From Volvox africanus (taxonomy: Eukaryota; Chlorophyta; Chlorophyceae; Chlamydomonadales; Volvocaceae): a stretch of DNA of 64,000 nt. Below the pieces are notes generated by a model that searched no databases, was not told where the DNA came from, and saw only the letters and a list, made by a program, of their open reading frames with translations. Numbering within the stretch: position 1 is the first letter of the stretch; every line of letters starts with the position of its first letter. The translations under genes and the position numbers were made by a program. Location of the stretch: contig BSDZ01000078.1 in NCBI GenBank assembly GCA_030268105.1, positions 4,019,001-4,083,000 on the forward strand. The letters are read 5' to 3'. Shown one piece after another: positions 1-13,900 of the stretch.

Positions 1-1996
1 CAGGTTAAGCAGCCAGCTGAGTGGCGCCATATGTGTGTGTAGGATAGAGGGGGATTTTAGTTTCAACCATGGCCACTACTGGCAATCCCTAACTTCCCCT
101 GTATTTCGAAGCATCCTCATCCGCTCAACCATGTTGGCTTGTCTGAATGTAGCGGTTTTCTCGATAGTTGGTTCAGCGCCCACTGCCAGCATCCAGTAGA
201 ATCTGCCGAATCAACGGCTGGCAGATCATCACCCTCTGACAGTGGAGGAGTTTTTATCCCGTTCATAGTTGGAATCTATCCTGGAATGGGGAGTGCTTCC
301 GCTCATTAAGCGCTTTTGATATTCTTCGTCGTCTTTCTGAAGTACACCTTAAGAGTACGGAAACGATTGTCAAAGCTGTCCCACGTTGGCCACACAGGAT
401 TTGGCAAGTAGTCATAGGTGTGTACTAGGTGTACTGCGTCAGGCAACTGCGTCGTACGTCTGCTATTCCAGTGCCAGAGGTGCAGCCATTCCAGCCCTTG
501 TAGCCCTAGGTACGTTGGCATTGCTGCTTACGCTTTTCTTACGTTATGTAGAAATGGTTGTGTGTCGACAAACAAGTCAGAAAGCACTCATCATCGGGCG
601 GTGGGTTTTAGGGTTTAAAATTTTAAAACCCTAAAACTCTTCCTTCAATTGCACATCCAGCTCGCTGGGCACCGGTAAACGGATCTGGGTGCACAACGCC
701 GCCCGCTTCAGACGACTCAGGCCCCGCCAATGGTGCCCCGAAGCCGCCTGCATGCGCATTCACGCCCATTCCATCAACCTGGACCCCTGTGAAAATCTTC
801 ACCGTTCGGTTGTAGCATGCACACACGATGAACTGCCCGTACGCATAACAGCCATAGAGAAAGCTGGACAGATCAGTCCAGCCGCCGTTTTACCACGGGG
901 CAATCCTGCTGCATGCATGGAACTCGTGTCCCTGAGATGCTCCGTGGTACTATTAAGAACTACCGTGGTGTTTGCCTTCAAACACTCAACTCCCATGTCG
1001 TTCAACATTATCATAGTCTCATTCGAACACACATAGCACTCAGCACGCAATACACAGTTTAACGTAACATGAGGACCCCTTACCGGCATACCGGCTACTA
1101 GCCCCGTCGTTGTCCGCATCTGCGAAGCGATAGCCTCCTTGAGCACATTACCCCTGACGTAGGCGTGCAAGTAAAGCTGCCGTGCCATACAGACAAATAA
1201 AATACTGAGGCAGGCCCCTGCATACATACCGCATTAAGTCCCGACATCCAAAAAAATCTTCTTTGATTGGGGCATAGAGCGTCAATTAGATAGATGGATG
1301 GGCAGATGGGAATGGAAGCCGCTAACGTAGCGATCAAATATCACGCAGCGCTGCCAGCAAGTGGAAAGTATGCTGCTAGAACTGTGGTAGCCTCGCTGCC
1401 AGCTGCCAGCTACTCCCGTTGCAACGATGCACACACAAAGGAGCCCACCACCACCCCCTGGGCGATTCCTTCCTTCCCCAGGCCTCACGTGCCTAGAGGT
1501 CTGACTTGAGCCGGCTCCTGAAAAAGCAGTACAGCGCCACATGACTTTTCCACAATACGGCACAGTCTGCTCCAAGATCGCAATCCAAGGTGTGCACCGC
1601 ACATATACATTTCTAGCGCAAACGTGTGACACGGATAACTTCTTCGCCTCCAACACAGAGGCACACAGTGATCGCGCTCACGGGTTGTTGGCGAGTGCAG
1701 TGGCCAAGCTCTCGCCCTCAAAACACCCGCCCCAGCCACTGGGGCAAAAAAGCGAATTTGTGGCATGAAGCGGCGCGAATTGCTTCCTCGTACACGGATT
1801 GCGGTAATGTTGTTGTACACGTCCTATACAAATACTCCAGACAACTTTTGAATGCCATGCGACCTGTTGAAACATCCCGCAATAACTTAGAAATCTTCCC
1901 TCACTTCAGAGCCCACTACGCATGGGACATAAACCTTCTTTCCTCCGACTGGCCGGCCGAGCACGGCAGCGTTCGGAGCGCTGGCCCCCACCCACC
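1..1996. other. No gene recognised; 3' flank of the KEA antiporter gene
   Basis: I found no open frame here with domain-like sequence or consistent splice phases. It lies downstream of the stop codon of the minus-strand antiporter gene, so its right-hand part probably includes that gene's 3' UTR. I saw no clear TGTAA on the minus strand close to the stop. The only structured element is the telomere-like inverted repeat at 602-638. Confidence 0.5.
602..638. repeat. Telomere-like inverted repeat (TTTTAGGG head to head)
   Basis: The left arm reads GTTTTAGGGTTTAAAA and the right arm TTTTAAAACCCTAAAAC. They pair as an almost perfect palindrome, differing by one T. Each arm carries one unit of TTTTAGGG, the Chlamydomonas-type telomere repeat. 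A single pair of units is not a telomere. It could be a chance AT-rich palindrome or a scar of repair or insertion. A related GGGTTTAGGGTTTAAGG motif lies near 4210. Confidence 0.5.
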
Positions 1997-4900
1997 TCAA
2001 ACGTCCCTACTGCTCATCGGAACTGCCAAATCCACAACCGCCGTCGCAGCCGTTACCGCGGTCTCCGCGCCGTTGCCCTCGGGCAGCGGACCACGCCTGG
2101 CCGAAGTGTTCCCGTGCAAACGCGACTCCACACCTCGCCCTGCGTCGTCCACCACGCCTGACCCCGGATCGATAAACGGGGGGGGCGGTGGCGTCGCTGC
2201 AGCGCCCGACGCTGGCTGTCCTGAATGAGGAACCACAGTGGAGAGCCCTTCAATCTCCCTCTCAATTTCCATATCTATCGGCGCGTGTGAGAGACCTGCG
2301 CCCGGCCCCAGCAGCGGCGGCTCTGACGCCGCCGCAGCGGCGCCAGCAGGCTTGGTCATCGGTGTACCAGGCTGTGCTGCCTCTGCTGATAGCGCCGCTG
2401 CCACCTGCGCGTCGCGCTCAACGGCGGCTGCGGCCGCTGCCACGGCTGCGGAACGCGCAATGTCCTCCACCTCCGCCGTCAGTACGATCATGTCGAGGGA
2501 GGAGAACGCAGTCACCTGCTCGCCAGCGCTGGACATCCAGTTGGCCAGTGCTTGCGTTCTGGAAAGGGAGGAAGCCCACGGACATCTTCAGCGGCATCTT
2601 CGAGTCCCTATTTGTGGGCTTCGAACACAACGAGCTGGTGCGCGTGTCTGCTGTATGCCTTAGCGCTCTACTACTACTCTACTCCCCTTCAGCCCTTCTT
2701 TCCTTTCCTCCGTCATTCACCTCACATAGCCCTGGAACTAAAGGAAAGCCATACCCTGCAGCTCCGGAGTCTCCCCCTTCCTATGCACGATAGCATCAAT
2801 GTGCACTCTTCACATTTGACACAGACCGGCGCGCTGTCCGCCATTCCCAGGCTGCGTACGCCTCACCGTGCTTCAATGGTCTCTTCGATGCCGCGCTTAA
2901 GGAAGTTGAGGTCGATATCCGAGGCGCCCAATCCACCCAGCAGTACGGACCCCAGCGCCAGTCCCGCTTCCACGCTGCGGATGACGACGTGATTTGCCCC
3001 CGCTTCCTCCAGCTCGGCCGCATGACTAAAAGGGCGAATAGGGAGGTCACAAGTTACGTCAGCAAGCCTGAGATTCGCTTCCTTCTGGAGTGCTTCCGGC
3101 ACGTCGAACTACGTGGTACGTCAGCACCGCAAGGCGCATGAAAGAGAGGCGCAAAATGCTGGCGCAATATGAAGGACAAGCGCACTGTTCGCCAACCTGC
3201 TCGGACACTTGACTGCCCTAAACCCCCTGCCCTACAGGAGCAATTTGGCGTGGCGTCCAGCCACCGCATTATCCTGTGCCATTTTGCGAATCCATCACTG
3301 TGCGTAATCACCGGTTGCGCTTGCCCCTAGTACGCTGTGATCGACCTCCATATCCCCGCCCCCCGCCTCCCCCTCGCCCCAACCCACCGCAGGTCAGAGG
3401 CGCAGGCGTAGATGGGCACTGAGGGGAAGTCGGTGCGCATGGTGTACACCGCCTGCAGGGCCGCCTCGCGGTCAGCGTAACACACCGCCACTGCGCGGGG
3501 TTCCTCCACACCAGCGGCCGTCAGCACCGCGCTGCGGGTGGCGTCACCAAACAACACCTGAAGGGGTGGGCGTACGAAATGCGGGAAGGGGTCCATGAAG
3601 ACACCGCACGAAGTCATAAGGTTCCAATGTGTGCTCCGAAACTCAGGAAAAAAACCACCGGCAGCTGTCGCGCCTATCATGAGGAAGATGAAGGCAGCGG
3701 CCGATAAACCCAACTGCAGCCACAAGTGCCGATCCGTGGTGCTTCTTCGCCTTCGCCTTCACCTTGACCTTGGCCGGGGAGCCTTGGGAGCCGCTGCGCA
3801 ACGGCTGGTCAACGACGGGGCCGCGCGTATCTCCCAAATCCAGTCTTGGCGGGTTCAACCTCGTTGCCAATCCTCAATTGGACATCTGCCGCATATCGTC
3901 GCCTAAGCACCGCAGCAACGAGACAACCGCTGCCATGCACACCCTAGCCAGTCTCCCCCGCTTGTCGAATGCACACCTTGAACCCGGCCTTGCGCCCCGC
4001 CGCCACACGGTCTGGATCCAGGTCGAAGGCCACGTAAGGCATTACGGACGAGCCGTCCGACGATGCGAGCGGGCTCTCCAGCATGTTGGCGATCATTTGT
4101 CCGGCGGGAGAGAAGCCGCAGATCACCACGGGGTCGGTGACCTGTGCAGCAGGGGCCCGGACAGAATATGGGTCACAAGAGCTGAGGTTGCAAAGCCTTG
4201 GGGAGAAAAGGGTTTAGGGTTTAAGGAGAGAGGGGAGAGAGAAGGGAGAGAGGGGAGAGAGAGGAGAGAGGGGAGAGAGGGGAGAGAGGGAAGATTAGGG
4301 AGAGACGGAAGAGAAGCACACGGTCCTGGAGACGCAGCCAGCTACCCACCCCGGTATCTCACCCCAGCATGGTGGCCCCTGTCGTCTTGCTCCGCAGCTG
4401 CCAGCGCCAGACTGCCCACTCCCGGCTGTGCTACCGGCAGGGGTGTGGGGGGGTATAGCTCATCCAGCTTGTTTGCCACCAATTTGCCGGTCTCCGCCAA
4501 GAATGGGGTCAGGGCCATGGAAACCACCACCTGGTCGGGAGGACATTTCAAGGGGGCCGGAGGTGGACGATGTGGGAGGGTGGAGGTCCCTCTTGTACCT
4601 TTGCATTTGAGCCCATCGTTTAGATTGCATCTCCAGCGCCTACCCCCTCATTTTCATATGACTGCGTCTGTTTGCCTCCCTCCCTCCCTCCCTCTTTCCC
4701 TCCCTCCCTCCCTCCCTCTTTCCCTCCCTCCCTCCCTCCCTCTTTCCCTCCCTCCCTCTTTCCCTCCCTCCCTCCCTCCCTCTTTCCCTCCCTCCCTCTC
4801 TCCCTCTTTCCCTCCCTCCCTCCCACCCTCTTTCCCTCCCTCCCTCCCTCCCTCTTTCCCTCCCTCCCTCCCTCCCTCCCTCTTTCCCTCTTTCCCTCCC

Positions 4901-7900
4901 TCCCTCTTTCCCTCCCTCCCTCCCTCCCTCCCTCCCTCCCTCCCTCTTTCCCTCCCTCCCTCCCTCCCTCCCTCCCTCCCTCTTTCCCTCCCTCCCTCCC
5001 TCCCTCCCTCCCTCCCTCCCTCCCTCCCTCCCTCCCTCCCTCCCTCCCTCCCTCCCTCCCTCCCTCCCTCCCTCCCTCCCTCCCTCCCTCCCTCCCTCCC
5101 TCCCTCCCTCCCTCTTTCCCTCCCTCCCTCCCTCTTTCCCTCCCTCCCTCCCTCCCTCTTTCCCTCCCTCCCTCTTTCCCTCCCTCCCTCTTTCCCTCTT
5201 TCCCTCTTTCCCTCCCTCCCTCTTTCCCTCCCTCCCTCTTTCCCTCTTTCCCTCTTTCCCTCCCTCCCTCTTTCCCTCCCTCCCTCTTTCCCTCCCTCCC
5301 TCTTTCCCTCCCTCCCTCTTTCCCTCCCTCCCTCTTTCCCTCCCTCCCTCTTTCCCTCCCTCCCTCTTTCCCTCCCTCCCTCTTTCCCTCTTTCCCTCCC
5401 TCCCTCTTTCCTTCCCTCCCTCTTTCCCTCCCTCTTTCCCTCCCTCCCTCTTTCCCTCCCTCCCTCTTTCCCTCCCTCCCTCTTTCCCTCTTTCCCTCCC
5501 TCCCTCTTTCCCTCCCTCTTTCCCTCTTTCCCTCCCTCCCTCTTTCCCTCCCTCCCTCTTTCCCTCCCTCCCTCTTTCCCTCCCTCCCTCTTTCCCTCCC
5601 TCCCTCTTTCCCTCCCTCCCTCCCTCTTTCCCTCTTTCCCTCCCTCCCTCTTTCCCTCCCTCCCTCTTTCCCTCCCTCCCTCCTTCCCTCTTTCCCTCCC
5701 TCCCTCTTTCCCTCCCTCCCTCTTTCCCTCCCTCCCTCCCTCCCTCCCTCCCTCTTTCCCTCCCTCCCTCCCTCCCTCTTTCCCTCCCTCCCTCTTTCCC
5801 TCCCTCCCTCTTTCCCTCCCTCCCTCTTTCCCTCCCTCCCTCTTTCCCTCCCTCCCTCCCTCCCTCCCTCTTTCCCTCCCTCCCTCCCTCCCTCTTTCCC
5901 TCCCTCCCTCCCTCCCTCTTTCCCTCCCTCCCTCTTTCCCTCTTTCCCTCCCTCCCTCCCTCCCTCCCTCCCTCCCTCTTTCCCTCCCTCCCTCCCTCCC
6001 TCCCTCCCTCCCTCCCTCCCTCCCTCCCTCCCTCCCTCCCTCCCTCCCTCCCTCCCTCCCTCCCTCCCTCCCTCCCTCCCTCCCTCCCTCCCTCCCTCCC
6101 TCCCTCCCTCCCTCCCTCCCTCCCTCCCTCCCTCCCTCCCTCCCTCCCTCCCTCTTTCCCTCCCTCCCTCTTTCCCTCCCTCCCTCTTTCCCTCCCTCCC
6201 TCTTTCCCTCCCTCCCTCCCTCCCTCCCTCTTTCCCTCCCTCCCTCCCTCCCTCCCTCCCTCCCTCCCTCCCTCCCTCTTTCCCTCCCTCCCTCCCTCCC
6301 TCTTTCCCTCCCTCCCTCTTTCCCTCCCTCCCTCTTTCCCTCCCTCCCTCTTTCCCTCCCTCCCTCTTTCCCTCCCTCCCTCTTTCCCTCTTTCCCTCCC
6401 TCCCTCTTTCCCTCCCTCTTTCCCTCTTTCCCTCCCTCCCTCTTTCCCTCCCTCCCTCTTTCCCTCCCTCCCTCTTTCCCTCCCTCCCTCTTTCCCTCCC
6501 TCCCTCTTTCCCTCCCTCCCTCCCTCTTTCCCTCTTTCCCTCCCTCCCTCTTTCCCTCCCTCCCTCTTTCCCTCCCTCCCTCCTTCCCTCTTTCCCTCCC
6601 TCCCTCTTTCCCTCCCTCCCTCTTTCCCTCCCTCCCTCCCTCCCTCCCTCCCTCTTTCCCTCCCTCCCTCCCTCCCTCTTTCCCTCCCTCCCTCTTTCCC
6701 TCCCTCCCTCTTTCCCTCCCTCCCTCTTTCCCTCCCTCCCTCCCTCCCTCCCTCTTTCCCTCCCTCCCTCCCTCCCTCTTTCCCTCCCTCCCTCCCTCCC
6801 TCTTTCCCTCCCTCCCTCTTTCCCTCTTTCCCTCCCTCCCTCCCTCCCTCCCTCCCTCCCTCTTTCCCTCCCTCCCTCCCTCCCTCCCTCCCTCCCTCCC
6901 TCCCTCCCTCCCTCCCTCCCTCCCTCCCTCCCTCCCTCCCTCCCTCCCTCCCTCCCTCCCTCCCTCCCTCCCTCCCTCCCTCCCTCCCTCCCTCCCTCCC
7001 TCCCTCCCTCCCTCCCTCCCTCCCTCCCTCCCTCCCTCCCTCCCTCCCTCCCTCCCTCCCTCCCTCCCTCCCTCCCTCCCTCCCTCCCTCCCTCCCTCCC
7101 TCCCTCCCTCCCTCCCTCCCTCCCTCCCTCCCTCCCTCCCTCCCTCCCTCCCTCCCTCCCTCCCTCCCTCCCTCCCTCCCTCTTTCCCTCCCTCCCTCTT
7201 TCCCTCCCTCCCTCCCTCCCTCTTTCCCTCCCTCCCTCTTTCCCTCCCTCCCTCTTTCCCTCTTTCCCTCTTTCCCTCCCTCCCTCTTTCCCTCCCTCCC
7301 TCTTTCCCTCTTTCCCTCTTTCCCTCCCTCCCTCTTTCCCTCCCTCCCTCTTTCCCTCCCTCCCTCTTTCCCTCCCACCCTCTTTCCCTCTTTCCCTCTT
7401 TCCCTCCCTCCCTCTTTCCCTCCCTCCCTCTTTCCCTCCCTCCCTCTTTCCCTCCCTCCCTCTTTCCCTCTTTCCCTCCCTCCCTCTTTCCTTCCCTCCC
7501 TCTTTCCCTCCCTCTTTCCCTCCCTCTTTCCCTCCCTCTTTCCCTCCCTCCCTCCCTCCCTCCCTCCCTCCCTCCCTCCCTCCCTCCCTCCCTCCCTCCC
7601 TCCCTCCCTCCCTCCCTCCCTCCCTCCCTCCCTCCCTCCCTCCCTCCCTCCCTCCCTCCCTCCCTCCCTCCCTCCCTCCCTCCCTCCCTCTTTCCCTCCC
7701 TCCCTCCCTCCCTCCCTCCCTCCCTCCCTCCCTCTTTCCCTCTTTCCCTCCCTCCCTCTTTCCCTCCCTCCCTCTTTCCTTCCCTCCCTCTTTCCCTCCC
7801 TCTTTCCCTCCCTCCCTCTTTCCCTCCCTCCCTCTTTCCCTCCCTCCCTCTTTCCCTCCCTCCCTCTTTCCCTCCCTCCCTCTTTCCCTCTTTCCCTCTT

Positions 7901-10900
7901 TCCCTCCCTCCCTCTTTCCCTCCCTCCCTCTTTCCTTCCCTCCCTCTTTCCCTCCCTCCCTCTTTCCCTCCCTCCCTCTTTCCCTCCCTCCCTCTTTCCC
8001 TCCCTCCCTCTTTCCCTCCCTCCCTCTTTCCCTCCCTCCCTCTTTCCCTCCCTCCCTCTTTCCCTCCCTCCCTCTTTCCCTCCCACCCTCTTTCCCTCCC
8101 TCCCTGTTTCCCTCCCTCCCTCTTTCCCTCTTTCCCTCTTTCCCTCTTTCCCTCTTTCCCTCTTTCCCTCTTTCCCTCTTTCCCTCCCTCCCTCCCTCCC
8201 TCCCTCCCTCCCTCCCTCCCTCCCTCCCTCCCTCCCTCCCTCCCTCCCTCCCTCCCTCCCTCCCTCCCTCCCTCCCTCCCTCCCTCCCTCCCTCCCTCCC
8301 TCCCTCCCTCCCTCCCTCCCTCCCTCCCTCCCTCCCTCCCTCCCTCTTTCCCTCTTTCCCTCCCTCCCTCCCTCCCTCTTTCCCTCCCTCCCTCTTTCCC
8401 TCTTTCCCTCTTTCCCTCTTTCCCTCTTTCCCTCTTTCCCTCTTTCCCTCTTTCCCTCCCTCCCTCCCTCCCTCCCTCCCTCCCTCCCTCCCTCCCTCCC
8501 TCCCTCCCTCCCTCCCTCCCTCCCTCCCTCCCTCCCTCCCTCCCTCCCTCCCTCCCTCCCTCCCTCCCTCCCTCCCCTAGCCTTACCACAATGATCAGCA
8601 GCTGGTTAAGGTTAGTGGGCAGGATGCGCAACTGGTTGGCCAGAGACAGCAGCACGAAGGCGAACTCCCCGCCCTGTGACAGAACGAAGCCCGTGCGAAT
8701 GCTCTCGCTCCTGCAGATCCATTGGAAGAGCGATTCCGAGCGACGGAGGGCATTCGGGAGTTGGTCAGCGCGCAGCGGAGGAGCACAAGGTGGATTTGAG
8801 ACAACTTCCAAGACCTACGCCTGATCCGAGCATAGTTGGGATATTGGATAGGACATAGCGGGGCCGGAGGCCTCCGGCACTGTACCGGATAACCCTGGCA
8901 CGTCCTGACCTGAGGTGGTGTCCTTCATCCAGGCACCGTTCATTCACGTACCTGCTGAGCCCTACCAACTGCCCCGCAGCCGCTACTACGCCGGTCTTTA
9001 TCACCACGAGGCCCGCCAGAATCCAAAACACCTGCATGCCACATATGCAACACAGCAGTCACAGATAGCACGTTCTGCGTGGTGCACCCGGAGTTTTCAA
9101 GTTGAGCAAACGTGCGCTGAGGGGATCCGTCGCTGAGAGACGGCTGCGAGGATGGAGGTAAAGCCATGCCATGCACAGGGCGGATCAGAGGGCCGGGGGA
9201 CGGGGGTACTGATAGGGCCCTCTCTGTGGTGCCCTGGCGAGTCGGTATGGGACCCAAGGCCAGAATTTCGTCTTCTGGTCTTAGATTCCAATGGGTGCGA
9301 CTTTGCAGTGCATTCTGACGTGCCGCTGCAAGGCGTATGGGTGTGAGATCTCGTCGCTGGTCGCTGGTATTGATTCACAATGCCCGTATTGCCTGCACAA
9401 ATACCCAACATCCGCAGTGGCACCAGCCCCAAATGGATTGGATGCACATGCCGATTGGATGCGCATGCCGTATTCCCAGATTCTCGCTTCGTCATCCCGT
9501 CTTCTCCCCCCCTCCCCCCAATCTCCCTGTCGCAGCCACGGCTGGGGAGTAACCCCTACCTCCTGCCAGTGCGCCTGCAGAAAGGCCAGGTTGATGGACG
9601 AGCCAGTGGTCACGAAGAACAGCCCCAACAGCAGACCCTTGAAGGGTCGAATGTCTGCCTCCACCTGTGAAAGCCATGGGTTGTCGCCAGAGGAACTGTC
9701 GGCTTGGTGGCGGAGTACCGGTACCGACACCAATTGGCGAATGGAGACGGGGGCAGTCGGTCGCCCCCGTCGCTGTCATAGCACGATTGATGAAGGCAAA
9801 TCACATGAAGCACGTTTGGAGGCCCGCGAGAAGTGTTAAAGCGCTCCCGAAACTGCGCTTTTTCCCTGCACCTTGGTGGCATATAACGGCCACCCGTACC
9901 TATTCTGGAGGGCGGGGCGTCCCCTTAAGGGTTTCCCCACGTGCCTGTCTCTAACTTGTGAGAGGGCACTCGTCGCCCACTCGTCCTCTTGACGAAGGCG
10001 GATAGATACCAGGAAAAATTTCGACTGCGCGTATCTTCCTTTACCTTTGTAAAGATTAAGCGTACACCTCAGGGCTGTGCCCCTTACGCGTTCTGGATCA
10101 TAGTCCTTGCTCTTGGGACCGCCCGGGGTAGAGCAATACACACACGCACGCATGTGCGCGTGCCTCCAGCTCACCGTACCTGCGTCCTGTAAGATGTCTC
10201 TGACAGCAGCACCCCAGCGAGGAAGGCGCCCATCGTATCCGACAGCCCCAGACGCTGTGTGATGAGCGACGTCCCCGCCACCGTCAGCAAGCACAGCGCG
10301 ATGAAGGTTTCACTATTGCGCGACTGAGCCACCATCTGCATCAGCAATGGGGACGGACGAGGGTCATTGCGGGGAGGCCAGATGGAACATGGGGCCGGGG
10401 CGTGTGGGACCCACCCCGAAACATGCGGAGGGAAGTGTCGGAGGGAAGGAAGATAAGGACTGGACCCACGTGCCCCAGATCTATCCCGATACAATGCGCT
10501 CTGTCCCGCCCCTTATCCCAGCCCTGCTATCAACATGCCTCTCGATTTATCAGCTCCCAACCCTGCTCCTCATTAGCTCCTCAACCCGCAGCATTATCCT
10601 CTCATGGCGCCGAGCTGCCAGGCAATCACGCGCCCCAGTGCTCCCAACCCAATAGCCCGCAAAGGATGGCGGTTCCGAATCCCTTACCTCAAAAATTCGC
10701 TTCATAATAAGCCGGTCCGCCAACAGCAGCGCCCCCAATCCCGCCACCGTTTGTAACGCCGTTGGGCCCAACATAGTCAGCAGGCTCACTGGTGATGCCG
10801 CGCCCTGTTGGAGGGGGCGCGATGGCGTGAGGAAGACGGAAGTGTTAATGGCGTCCGGACAGCTGGGTAGCAAAAACTGTGATCTACTCCCTTTTCCTTC

Positions 10901-13900
10901 TCACTCGCCCGCCCTCAAGTACAGGCATAACTCCGAGCATCTTCTCACCCGTCTTTGCATTCTGCGCACTCGCATATTGTGCAGATACACAATACACCCA
11001 CACCACGCTAACCCTTAATCCCCCTCCCATCTCCAGCAGCTGTACCTCCATGAGCTCGGCACCTCCTTTGTTAGTAACCAGCGGCAGCAGCACCAGGAAA
11101 GGGACCACTGCAATATCCTACAATAGGCAGCAACAGGGAAAGAATGCAGAGGCCGTGTGGGGTGCAATAAAAAGGGCACACGATGAAGTTTGCAGACGAT
11201 TCCCCCCCTTTCTCCTTCCTTGGATGATTACCGGCTACCATGCTGCCGCTTTGGCTTTGCTGTGCATCACTGCCGCCCTAAACTCTCTGAGGCCCTGAAC
11301 CCCACCCTTGCTATAAGGGAGCTGTCAACAGCCCCCCTTTAACTATTCCAGGCCGGAACTTCAAACGCAACAAACGCAACCGCGACCTCAGCATAGACAG
11401 CAACAATTTCAACATAAGAATTAGCCCCTTTATGACCTCCCGCCCTCATGCCCCGCACATAAACCAGTAAGACTTGCTAATTCGCGTGAGAATGTGCGGC
11501 GGCGCTGAATCCCTGACGTGCCATGCGTGTTAGTCCCCTCCTGCTCCCAAAGGTACCCGATACAGCCAAATTTACCTGGAACAGCAGCACACCCAACGTG
11601 GCGCTCCCGAACCTCGTGGCCAGCTCCCCCCTCTCCCGCAGGAGCTGCAGCACGAAGGCCGAGCTGCTCATAGAGAGTGCGGCCCCAATCACGACAGCCT
11701 CGTCAACTGTGCGGATGGATACCAGCCGGTGGGGCGCGTTGGCCACCTGGGGGCCGTGGTGAGGGAGAGCAGCACAGGAGAGGAACACAGGAAGAAAGGA
11801 AAATTAGGATCGAGCGTCAGGGTCGTAAAGAGCCCAGATGAGAGGAAGGTACATCACAGATGCGATACGACCATAACTTTAGGAGCCTTGCACAGGCGCC
11901 ACGGCGATTTTTGGGATTGCTTACAGGATCCTCCGGCAGTCAATATTTTTGGGCTTTGCCTCTCAAATGAGAAAGCAAGGTGGAGACGGCTACTGTCAGA
12001 AGGAGCTTATTGAGGACTTCACTTTTTGTCGTGGCCGTGATCCCTGGAAACCAGGTTACGATGTAATAGGTCATACAGGAGGCCCATACAGGGTGGGGTA
12101 ATGCGCGTGCTCTGACGTCAACCATCAGAGGGTGCTGCGGGAGCCCCTTCCCGCGTCCGTTTTTGCTTACCTTCCTCAGACCCCGCTTAGATTTCCGCGC
12201 CCTCACTCCTGACATGTGGCCGGGCCACCAGGCTACCAATTGTTGTTATTCCTGCCCTTTATCCATTATACCACAGGCAGTATTAAACCAAAGAATCTCT
12301 GCCTGCGTTTATACCTCCTCGCTCACCATCCCGGTCGTAGCCCATCCACCTCCCCCTGGCCTGGTTTCTGGTCTGCCCCCTACGAGCCGTAAGCCCCCGT
12401 GCCAGCCACCCACACGGTCCTTATTTCCCAACAGCTGTGCTCTCCATGTCTCAGCGCACCCTTTGTTGCCCACCTGCTCGAGAAACACCGTTCCGAGGCC
12501 GTGTCCCACGGGCAGCGCGAATGCAGTGAAGATGCCAGTACATAGCGCCACTTGCAGAGTGCCCAATCCGAAAGCGAATTTCGCCAAAGACTGCGGGACA
12601 GATAGCAGATCCAGCAGTCCGGCAGTTGCAGATCCAGCATTATAAAGCTCATCCGGGGAAACAAATGGCTGCCTGCTAACATCATAACGTCGCACTTCGT
12701 ATCCGCTCTGTCCTCGCGGGCAGCGGTTAGACAGGATAATAGCAAAAGGCAAGAGTGCGGTAACTGGCCGCCAGCCGGTGTCCCTTCACAGCACCAGAAC
12801 CATCCCAACCATGTGCCATTCTGGTGCCGAAAGCTGAAGGGATTAAGCTGGCAGGCGGTAAGTGTAAACCCCAGGGCGGTAACTGACCGGGTCCTGTGAT
12901 GCTTGCTTGCCTGGGGCCGCATCGACGCACCAGCCAGCGACACAAAAATAAGCACCCAAAATACGACCACCCGGTTACGACCCATAAATCCCAACTCCCA
13001 CATCCCTGCTCAACCTATCCACCGGTCGATGCCCAAAGATGCATGTTCTTTCACGCCGACCCATGGGCGCCTCCTTCCCTAGTCCCACGATACCACAAAA
13101 ACCGAATCTGCATGACAGAAATCCCCGCTGCGTGCCCATCAAGGCCGGAGTCTTGCCAAGCCCGCCATAAGTCAGTTAACACAATGTCGTTCAGCACCCT
13201 CATGGTGGGCATAATCTGATCTGAGCGGGGATCTGGGTCGGGGTCCCAAAGCGACAGCACCATCGGAATCGATCGTAAAGGCGGTGATGGCATCACCGTG
13301 CCGGCATGGTGTGTCTGATGCATTCACTCTCTGACCTTTCCCATCCCAACCATCCTTCTGTCTCAATGACCCACCATGGTGGCCTTTACAGCGCAACAGC
13401 CGAACAGCACCCGTTGCAATCCAGGTATAATATACCGTAATGCACACGGGGTCAAGGTGATAGGTCCCTTGCCCGTGGAAAGGGGGCTTGTATGCTTGTG
13501 TGTAAATGGAGTTCATCATCTCTACTCCATTGCCTGCTCTTCCGACGTACCTTCAGGCGGTCCAAGGACAGCTCCAAGCCCATTTCAAAGAGCAGGAACA
13601 GCACGCCAAGCTCACCCAGCCGCTCTGTATCCTGGAGATCTTGAAATAGGCTGAAGTACATCAGGTTACAAGGCAGGAGTCATAGTAAACGCGTTTGCGG
13701 ATAGTAGGCATGTGGCGTGAATTAGGCTGGCAAGGGCCTGGAGAGGGTAGCTCCTACGAGATGGCCCAGCGGGTCACCAAAGAGAAGGAAACAGGACCGT
13801 TATACCCAAAGAAGCATGAAAATCACTAGGCAAAGAGTAACATGGAAGAATGTATCTGCAGACTGCGTCGGGAGAGCGCTTTCGCCAGTCTCGTTGCCAC

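Noticed and set aside
3764..8824. Open frames of about 1150-1690 codons reading SLPP/SLFPS (plus) or GREGGKEG (minus)
   Set aside because: They arise from the TCCC/TCTTTCCC satellite, which lacks stop codons in several frames at once. The region is an intron of the antiporter gene.
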